DNA of 64,000 nt, taken from contig NZ_WHOH01000003.1 of assembly GCF_009741735.1 (NCBI RefSeq), positions 1,178,001 through 1,242,000 on the forward strand. The letters run 5' to 3'. Below are positions 57,511-64,000 of the stretch, one piece after another (the stretch's first letter is position 1; each line of letters opens with the position of its first letter). A model generated the notes under the pieces. The model was not told where the DNA came from. It was given only the letters and a program-made list of their open reading frames with translations, and ran no database searches. The position numbers and the translations under genes are program-made. The stretch comes from Lentibacillus sp. JNUCC-1 (GTDB lineage: Bacteria; Bacillota; Bacilli; Bacillales; Amphibacillaceae).

Positions 57511-58785
57511 ATGGTGGCCGAGAAAGCAGCTTCAAGCAAAGAAAACGAACAGATGGATGTTTTGCATTCAACTCGGGTTGTAATTAAAAATGCCTTGGAC
57601 AAATTGGGATATCCGGATGAGGTTTATCAGTTACTAAAGGATCCGATTCGTATGTTGACTGTTCGAATTCCTGTCAGAATGGATGACGGGTCAATCAAGA
57701 TTTTTACGGGTTACCGTGCCCAGCATAACGATGCTGTAGGACCGACAAAGGGCGGCGTTCGCTTTCATCCGGATGTTACGGAAAAAGAAGTTAAAGCGCT
57801 ATCAATATGGATGAGTTTAAAAGCCGGAATTGTCGACTTGCCATATGGTGGAGGAAAGGGCGGCATCATCTGTGATCCGCGAGAAATGTCTTTTCGTGAA
57901 CTTGAGGGATTAAGTCGGGGTTATGTCCGGGCCATCAGTCAGATTGTAGGACCGACAAAAGACATCCCTGCACCGGACGTTTTTACAAATTCGCAGATCA
58001 TGGCTTGGATGATGGATGAATACAGTCGTATAGATGAATACAACAGCCCTGGTTTTATTACTGGCAAGCCCATTGTTCTTGGTGGTTCTCACGGACGTGA
58101 ATCTGCTACAGCCAAAGGTGTTACAATTTGTATCAATGAAGCAGCCAAGAAAAGAGATATTGAATTAAAAGGGGCAAGAGTTATTGTCCAGGGGTTCGGT
58201 AATGCCGGTAGCTTCCTGTCCAAATTCTTACATGACGCAGGTGCAAAAGTTGTTGCCATTTCAGACGCTTATGGTGCTATTCATGATCCTGAAGGTTTAG
58301 ATATCGATTACCTGCTGGAACGTCGAGACAGTTTTGGTACGGTGACAAACTTATTTAACAATACCATTTCAAATAAAGAAATGCTTGAATTGGAATGTGA
58401 TATTTTAGTTCCAGCAGCTGTACAAAATCAAATCACCGAAGAGAACGCCCATAATATCCAAGCTAAAATTGTTGTGGAAGCTGCGAATGGTCCAACTACA
58501 ATGGAAGCCACGAAAATATTGACCGAAAGAGATATCTTGCTTGTGCCGGATGTCATGGCATCAGCTGGCGGTGTTACGGTATCTTATTTCGAATGGGTGC
58601 AAAACAACCAGGGTTACTACTGGTCAGAAGAAGAAATCGATGAGAAGCTTCATGAAATTATGATTAAATCATTTAACGCCATCTATCAAACAGCTCAAAC
58701 TAGACGTATAGATATGAGACTTGCTGCCTATATGGTCGGTGTGAGAAAAATGGCTGAAGCTGCGAGATTCCGTGGCTGGGTATAA
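57511..58785 (+). CDS. gudB: NAD-specific glutamate dehydrogenase
   Basis: Catabolic oxidative deamination of glutamate to 2-oxoglutarate. VDLPYGGGKGGI carries the catalytic lysine, DIPAPDVF the Asp, and VIVQGFGNAGSF the NAD site; the C-terminal VMASAGGVTVSYFEWVQN is typical. It has 424 residues. The EVKALSIWMSLKAG region has a single copy, so the three-residue duplication that inactivates GudB in laboratory B. subtilis 168 is absent and the enzyme should be active. Confidence 0.96.
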   Translation: MVAEKAASSKENEQMDVLHSTRVVIKNALDKLGYPDEVYQLLKDPIRMLTVRIPVRMDDGSIKIFTGYRAQHNDAVGPTKGGVRFHPDVTEKEVKALSIWMSLKAGIVDLPYGGGKGGIICDPREMSFRELEGLSRGYVRAISQIVGPTKDIPAPDVFTNSQIMAWMMDEYSRIDEYNSPGFITGKPIVLGGSHGRESATAKGVTICINEAAKKRDIELKGARVIVQGFGNAGSFLSKFLHDAGAKVVAISDAYGAIHDPEGLDIDYLLERRDSFGTVTNLFNNTISNKEMLELECDILVPAAVQNQITEENAHNIQAKIVVEAANGPTTMEATKILTERDILLVPDVMASAGGVTVSYFEWVQNNQGYYWSEEEIDEKLHEIMIKSFNAIYQTAQTRRIDMRLAAYMVGVRKMAEAARFRGWV

Positions 58786-58814
58786 TAACCCGCGCACATC
58801 TTTATAAATGACGC

Positions 58815-58850
58815 AAAAACTCTTATCGTGTATATTAGATAAGAGTTTTT
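58815..58850. terminator. terminator after gudB
   Basis: AAAAACTCTTATC and GATAAGAGTTTTT form a perfect 13-base stem with a 10-base loop. Confidence 0.9.
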
Positions 58851-58896
58851 GTCTGTGCGATAAAATGTTTTTATTGAACAAAGGACGTGATTGACA

Positions 58897-59900
58897 GTGA
58901 AGGAAATAAATCAAAATGAGGAAAAAGTGGTGATCGTTGGGGTGGGCCGTGTGGCATGTCTTGTGCCATAGAACTTAAGAAACAAGGCTTTAATCCGCTC
59001 ATTATTGAAAAACAAAATGTTGCCCATACGATACACCAATTCCCAACCCACCAGACATTTTTTAGTTCAAGCGACAAACTGGAAATAGGAGAAGTGCCAT
59101 TTATAACAGAAAAGCAGAAACCCGTACGTAACGAGGCACTTGTGTATTACCGCAATGTTGCAAAAAGAATGGACCTGCGCATCAACACATTTGAAAAAGT
59201 AACAGCCGTTGAAAAGAAAGGCGATGCTTTCTTAATTTATACCCAGCACACTACAGGGGAAGAGCGTATATACAAAGCCGATTATGCAATCATTGCAACA
59301 GGGTACTATGACCAGCCGAATACGCTTGGGGTACCAGGTGAAACATTGCCCAAAGTATCACATTACTTTAAAGAAGCCCACCCTTACTTTAATACAGATG
59401 TCGTAGTGATTGGCGGTAAAAACTCTGCAGTAGATGCAGCCTTGGAACTGCACGCTGCTGGTGCTCATGTGACGGTGCTTTATCGGGGAGCTGAATATTC
59501 CCAAAGTATCAAACCGTGGATTTTACCCAACTTTGAGGCGCTTGCCAATAAACAGTATGTAAAAATGGTTTTTAGCGCGCAGGTACGCAGCATTACAGAT
59601 CACTCTGTTACCTATCAGACTGGTAAAGAGGTGCATACCATTGATAATGATTTTGTGTTTGCTATGATTGGATATAAACCAAACGTTGAGTTTCTTGAGA
59701 CAATGGGGATTAAAATTGATTCTGAGACAGGAAAACCGTGCCACGATGAGCACACATACGAAACCAATGTACCAGGCATTTATATCGCTGGCGTCGTAGC
59801 AGCGGGGTTCAATAATAATAAGATCTTCATTGAAAATGGACGCTTCCACGGTATGAATATCGCCAAATCGATTGCAGATAAAGAAACGATTCACCAGTAA
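58897..59900 (+). CDS. ypdA: YpdA, putative bacillithiol disulfide reductase (apparent frameshift)
   Basis: A thioredoxin-reductase-like flavoprotein that reduces bacillithiol disulfide with NADPH. It starts at GTG 58897. The frame breaks at the G run 58939-58942, exactly in the FAD motif: adding one G restores VVIVGGGPCGMSCAIELKK with the YpdA-specific Cys, then continues in the next frame. Later segments are FPTHQTFFSSSDKLEIG, the NADPH-binding VVIGGKNSAVDAALEL, and GIYIAGVVAAGF. The repaired size of about 335 residues is normal. It forms a redox pair with brxB (8776). Confidence 0.92.
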
Positions 59901-60132
59901 CCATCAATTACGGCATATTTGAACGAGCCAAATACTTCTTTACTGCGTTTACTATATAAGACAAATTATTTGTATTTACTAGAATGGCTCGTTATGGCTT
60001 TAAAAGAAACATTTGGCTATTACTCACACGGTAAACTGAACTTAATTACATGCATCGGAAATTAGAATGATCAAGTAGGTACACACCAACAACGCCTGAT
60101 GGTGTATACCCAACCGAAAGAAACATCAAAAA
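59901..60132. other. gap after ypdA with no recognisable gene
   Basis: The stretch holds an imperfect long-loop inverted repeat (AACGAGCCA around 59932 and TGGCTCGTT around 59985). There is no reading frame with a ribosome-binding site and no known RNA signature. Confidence 0.5.
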
Positions 60133-60169
60133 ACAACCTCCAGCTGAATGATTCCAGCTGGAGGTTTTT
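60133..60169 (+). terminator. strong terminator before repeat copy C
   Basis: AACCTCCAGCTG-AATGATTC-CAGCTGGAGGTT followed by TTT. It is about 235 bases after ypdA, which is far for that gene, so it may end an unrecognised small transcript. Confidence 0.8.
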
Positions 60170-60226
60170 CCATTAAAAGTAAATCTTTTTCATATATATT
60201 ACTCCTGTTCATTAAAGCACAATATA

Positions 60227-60806
60227 AGTAAACTGCGAACTAACTTGTAACTGTCTCGCTCAGCGGCTCGGGGGAAACACTGCGCTTTCCGCGGGCGCTG
60301 CTGAGCCTCCTCGGTCTAACGACCTCCGGGGTCTCACCGAGGCTCGTCCTCCCGCTGGAGTCTCCGTGTTTCCCCGAGCTTGGTGAGAAGTGTTCACCTT
60401 CCTTCTTGCTTTCATGAGCAGCCCAAGAAGTGTTCCGTTCAAACTTAAATTCTTATGCAGAGCCGTCCAAGCCCCTGAATTACATAGAGTGATTGGAGCG
60501 GAGGGAAGTCGACTCCTGCGGGAACAGCACGAGTCTGAAGACCCCACAGTGAGTACATTAAGGAGGGTCGACTAAAACCGCCCTTTGCGGGCAACGTCGA
60601 CATACCCCTTGCCGGGGCAAGGAGGCTGAGGCCGTGCCCGCGGCTAGAAGACACTGTGAAAGTGGGGTTCTTGAACAGATGTCGCACTTGAGCTGTGATA
60701 AAGTTAAAGCGACTTCCCGAAGCGCAAATCACGACGCTCTCATTGTGGTGGTTAGTTGCCAGAAGCAGTCATTCAAGTTTTCATTAGTTCACAGTTTGTG
60801 TCTACT
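60227..60806. repeat. Palindromic MITE-like repeat element, copy C (uninterrupted)
   Basis: The ends are AAACTGCGAACTA (60230-60242) and TAGTTCACAGTTT (60785-60797). Module 1 runs from GGGGGAAACAC (60269) to GTGTTTCCCC (60367-60376). Module 2 runs from TGATTGGAGCGGAGGGAAGTC (60490) to the GCGACTTCCCG at 60709-60719. It contains a 63-base insert (60644-60706) shared with copy A but not copy B. The intact sequence GACTCCTGCGGGAACAGC (60511-60528) is the reference for the IS110 target. Overlapping reading frames of 60-95 codons on both strands are GC-rich by-products of the palindromes. Confidence 0.87.
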
Positions 60807-60947
60807 ATCACCATGTTTTTTAAGTGAAATCGGCAATTTTTTAAGGAAAGAATTTAAAGTGAATGTATATGTATTTTAAAATTTGTGTTTTCAATTTTTA
60901 GTGTTAATGGTACGATTGTCTTATCAACTCGAAATGAGGGCATTTGT

Positions 60948-61627
60948 ATGTTTGCTGTACTGTCTGCCAGTGTGGCTCCGGCGGTTGCGTTGATGTCATT
61001 CTTTTATCTAAAAGACAGGTATGCTGAGCCGCTGCCGTTAATTATAAAGATGTTTTTGTGGGGCGTTTTGCTCGTATTGCCGATTATGTTTATGCAATAT
61101 GCCATAGCTCAGGAAGGCTGGATACAAAATGGCGTGTTTCAGTCATTTATTGTGTCAGGTTTTTTTGAAGAGTTCTTCAAATGGTTCATTTTTATATACA
61201 TGATCTATCATCATACCGAATTCGACACCCATTATGATGGAATTGTATACGCAGTAGCAATCAGTCTAGGGTTTGCAACTTTTGAAAACGTGCTGTACTT
61301 GATGACAAATGGTTTAAAATATGCGCTTACAAGAGCGATTTTCCCGGTATCATCCCATGCTCTGTTTGGGTTATTATGGGTTATTACTTTGGGAAAGCCA
61401 AAATGAGGAAAGCTCGAAAGGTTCGTCATATCATTCTGGCACTTGTACTACCATTTCTTTTGCATGGGACATATAATTATATTTTGACTGGAACGAACTG
61501 GGCATATGTTTTAGTTCCGTTTATGTTGGGCTTATGGATGCTTGCCATGCGCCGTGTTAAAACTGCATCAGCCCTGTCCCGACATAACGACGTGGTTCCC
61601 ATCAATCAATTTAAAAATCAAGCTTAA
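60948..61627 (+). CDS. prsW: Intramembrane protease PrsW (apparent frameshift)
   Basis: A membrane protease that performs site-1 cleavage of anti-sigma factors such as RsiW. About eight hydrophobic segments are seen. Conserved parts are the FFEEFFKWFIF acidic pair, DGIVYAVAISLGFATFENVLY and FPVSSHALFG. The frame breaks at the G run 61368-61370: adding one G gives FGVIMGYYFGKAKMRKARKV and joins the next frame, which supplies the last membrane helices. The repaired size is about 226 residues. ATG 60948 is taken; no strong ribosome-binding site is seen. Confidence 0.92.
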
Positions 61628-61628
61628 G

Positions 61629-61656
61629 CCTCCATACAAACGTGTGGAGGTTTTAA
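61629..61656 (+). terminator. terminator after prsW
   Basis: CCTCCA and TGGAGG pair across a 10-base loop and end in TTTTAATTTG, right after the prsW stop. Confidence 0.7.
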
Positions 61657-61749
61657 TTTGTCTTAAGAGACAGGATTTTGATGTATAAACCTGACGTGTT
61701 TGACAAAAAATAACTGACCAGAACAACCAGTAGAGCAGGAGGAGCAAAT

Positions 61750-62579
61750 ATGACTCTTAAGAAAAGACTTATCCTGGCCGCAGGAATAATCATCATGACG
61801 ATTTTCCTTGTGCCTGTTCATTCAAATCATCCGGTGAAGGCATTTTCAAATCAGGTTATTCAACACGGTGCGGTGGGGGACGATGTAATTGAATTGCAAG
61901 CACGGCTGCAATATCTGGGCTTTTACAATGGAAAAATTGACGGTGTTTTTGGATGGGGACATACTGGGCTTTAAGAAACTTTCAGTATGAATTCGGGCTT
62001 GATATTGACGGTCTTGCAGGTGGCACCACCAAGAATAAGCTAGCAAAGGCAAGTAAGTATGATAAAGATTTTGTGCAAAAACAAATTAAAGAGGGCAATC
62101 GCTTCACTCATTATGGAGGGGTGGACAACAAGAAGCAGACTGCTCCAAAAAAGCAACCAGACCAAAAGGAACAGCCTTCAACTACCCCCACGGGGACTTC
62201 AAAAGTAAATGTGCCACAAGGTTATTCGCAAAATGATATTAAATTGCTGGCGAATGCTGTTCATGGGGAATCGAGGGGAGAGTCTTACGTAGGCCAGGTT
62301 GCCGTAGCTGCGGTCATTCTTAACCGTGTTCAGAGTCCGACATTTCCTAACACGGTTTCAGGTGTTATATTCGAGCCGAGAGCTTTTACAGCCGTAGCAG
62401 ACGGTCAGATATGGCTTACACCGAACGACGAATCAAAACGCGCAGTCTTGGATGCCATTAATGGCTGGGACCCATCTGGAAATGCTTTATATTATTTTAA
62501 CCCAGACACGGCTACCTCTGCTTGGATATGGACAAGACCGCAAATCAAAAAGATTGGCAAACATATATTTTGTAAATAG
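61750..62579 (+). CDS. sleB: Spore cortex-lytic enzyme SleB (apparent frameshift)
   Basis: A lytic transglycosylase that degrades spore cortex during germination. A signal peptide (KRLILAAGIIIMTIFLVPV) precedes a peptidoglycan-binding domain (VGDDVIELQARLQYLGFYNGKI). The frame breaks at the G run 61955-61958; adding one G gives VFGWGTYWALRNFQYEFGLD and joins the rest. A Lys/Gln/Pro-rich linker leads to the hydrolase-2 catalytic domain, with ANAVHGESRGESYVGQVAVAAVILNR-type sequence (catalytic Glu) and WDPSGNALYYFNP. The repaired length is about 276 residues. ypeB follows 15 bases later. Confidence 0.94.
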
Positions 62580-62594
62580 AAAGGTGGGAACAGT

Positions 62595-63938
62595 ATGATA
62601 CGCTGGATATTGATCGGAGTCTTGTCCATAACGACAATCGCAGGCGGAATTTGGGGTTACCAAGAGAGACAGGATAAAAACGCAATCTTGATTCAGGCGG
62701 AAAACAATTATCAAAAGTCATTCCATAACCTCACTTACCACATGGATTTGCTTCATGATAAAATTGGTACAGCACTGGCTATGAATTCCGAAAAAAGTCT
62801 ATCACCCGCCATGGTGGAAATCTGGCGCTTAACTTCAGAATCTTTGTCAGATGTGGGGAATCTCCCTTTAACATTGCTGCCTTTTAATAAAACGGAATCA
62901 TTTCTGGCAGATATTGGTGATTTCACCTACAGAACGTCGGTTCGAAACCTGGAGAAAGATCCGCTGACAGATGAAGAGACAAAGGCTTTGGAAAATTTGT
63001 ATAAACAAGCTGCTGATATAAAAGACGAGCTGCGGGAAGTACAGCACCTGGTACTTGAAAATAATCTGCGTTGGATGGATGTCGAACTGGCTTTGGCTAC
63101 TGAAGACGAACAGGCGGATAATACCATTATTGATGGCTTTAAAACCGTGGAAGAAAAAGTGGAAGGGTATTCAGAAGGCAACATTCAGTCCAGTGTGATA
63201 GGCATGGCAACGAAAGATCATGAGTTTAAAAATATCTCAGGCGAAAAACTCAATCAAGAAACAGCGCTTGACAAAAGTAAAGCGATTTTTAAACTGAAAG
63301 ACGACCAGGATCTTGCAATTGCCGGGACAGGCAAGGGGGCTGATATTCCCCTCTACAGTATATCGTATAAAGATGGTGATCGTCATGGATATATGGATAT
63401 GACCCAAAAAGGCGGGCATCCGCTGAATATTTTAGTTGAGCGACCTATTAAAGAAAAAAAGCTCAGTTTGAATAAAGGGCTTGAAAAGGCAGAGCGTTAT
63501 TTACAGGATTATGATCTTGATCATATGCAGATCTTCAACAGCAGTGAATATGAACATATCGGCGTTTATTCATTTTTATATAATCAGGATGACATTCGAA
63601 TATACCCGGACGCTGTGGAAGTGAAAGTTGCCCTCGATAATGGAGACATTCTTGGATTGACTGCACGAAACTTTTATATGAATCACCACGAGAGGGAAAT
63701 ACCGGAACCGGAATGGTCCGCCGAAGAAGCAAAAGAGCAAGTGAATTCTAATGTGAAAATACAAGAAAATCATCTTGCCGTCATCGAAAACGATTTAGGT
63801 GAAGAAGTTCTTGTTCATGAGTTTCTAGGAACCATGAATGATGACACATATAGAATCTTTATTAATGCTTTAAACGGAAATGAAGAACGTATTGAAAAAC
63901 TTGGGGGTACTGAGATCAATTACGAAGGGTTATCGTAA
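62595..63938 (+). CDS. ypeB: Germination protein YpeB
   Basis: Needed for localisation and stability of SleB in the spore. An N-terminal membrane anchor (MIRWILIGVLSITTIAGGIWGY) is followed by a helical region and three repeated PepSY-type domains in the C-terminal half (around residues 210-440). Its 447 residues fit. It is cotranscribed with sleB, and ends in its own terminator. Confidence 0.93.
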   Translation: MIRWILIGVLSITTIAGGIWGYQERQDKNAILIQAENNYQKSFHNLTYHMDLLHDKIGTALAMNSEKSLSPAMVEIWRLTSESLSDVGNLPLTLLPFNKTESFLADIGDFTYRTSVRNLEKDPLTDEETKALENLYKQAADIKDELREVQHLVLENNLRWMDVELALATEDEQADNTIIDGFKTVEEKVEGYSEGNIQSSVIGMATKDHEFKNISGEKLNQETALDKSKAIFKLKDDQDLAIAGTGKGADIPLYSISYKDGDRHGYMDMTQKGGHPLNILVERPIKEKKLSLNKGLEKAERYLQDYDLDHMQIFNSSEYEHIGVYSFLYNQDDIRIYPDAVEVKVALDNGDILGLTARNFYMNHHEREIPEPEWSAEEAKEQVNSNVKIQENHLAVIENDLGEEVLVHEFLGTMNDDTYRIFINALNGNEERIEKLGGTEINYEGLS

Positions 63939-63963
63939 AACAAGATTGAATGGTCAGTTTTGG

Positions 63964-64000
63964 AAGGAAAGGGCTGTTTAGCCTTTTCCTTTTGCTTTTT
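63964..64000 (+). terminator. terminator after ypeB
   Basis: AAGGAAAGGGCT and AGCCTTTTCCTT form a stem (with G-T pairs) around GTTT, followed by TTGCTTTTT to the window edge. Confidence 0.8.

Noticed and set aside
60260..60732. Reading frames of up to 95 codons on both strands within repeat copy C, and a related one at 36311-36561
   Set aside because: They coincide with GC-rich palindromes, have no ribosome-binding sites, and the same frames recur only because the repeat recurs.

Overview
The window is a stretch of chromosome from an endospore-forming Bacillaceae bacterium. Spo0A, SpoIVB, SpoIIAA/AB, SigF, SpoVAA/AB/AF, SpoIIM, SpmA/B, DacB, DacF, SleB and YpeB are all present, and the gene order follows the Bacillus subtilis spo0A-to-ypeB region. 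Protein sequences and the intergenic palindromic repeats point to a halophilic relative such as the Virgibacillus/Lentibacillus/Oceanobacillus group; that placement is inference. No rRNA, tRNA, CRISPR array or prophage was seen.

Layout. 1-2.5 kb: spoIVB end, spo0A with an overlapping sigma-H promoter and 0A box, yqzF. 2.6-9.2 kb: branched-chain 2-oxo acid dehydrogenase operon (bcd, lpdV, bkdAA, bkdAB, bkdB) behind a CcpA cre-like site, then brxB. 9.3-15.7 kb: yqjA, a 44-residue Prli42-like gene, and a propionate-type cluster (methylmalonyl-CoA mutase, a mutase-small-subunit/epimerase fusion, carboxyltransferase, M20 peptidase). Valine/isoleucine breakdown by the first cluster yields propionyl-CoA for the second. 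15.8-25.5 kb: DNA repair and housekeeping (dinB, rnz, glpQ-like, uvrX-like, nudF, EndoQ-like). 25.5-34.4 kb: spoIIM, fur, yqzK, xerD, nucleoside salvage (deoB, punA, pdp), dacF-spoIIAA-spoIIAB-sigF. 34.4-36.7 kb: palindromic repeat element split by an IS110-family insertion sequence. 36.7-46 kb: spoVAA-AB-AF, lysA, ppiB, M50 protease, orphan ribT, yjcZ-like gene, scpAB, dacB-spmA-spmB. 46-53.4 kb: rluB, resABC, a second repeat element, resDE. 53.5-64 kb: fer, ypbB-recQ-ypbD-ypbE-like, gudB, ypdA, a third repeat element, prsW, sleB-ypeB.

The most interesting element is the IS110-family insertion. Its ends can be placed to the base from intact copies of the repeat it entered (34725-36327, CT on both sides). 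The non-coding end upstream of the transposase contains, in the order expected of a bridge RNA, four short segments matching left target, right target, left donor and right donor. The element therefore appears to carry an RNA guide directed at the host's own dispersed repeat.

A caution for every reader: twelve genes (spoIVB, lpdV, bkdAA, rnz, an MBL hydrolase, uvrX-like, dacB, spmB, ypbB, ypdA, prsW, sleB) carry an internal frameshift. Each is repaired by adding back one G or C, nearly always in a G/C run, and always in the same direction. This looks like a systematic sequence or assembly error rather than gene decay, so these genes are annotated as full-span coding regions.
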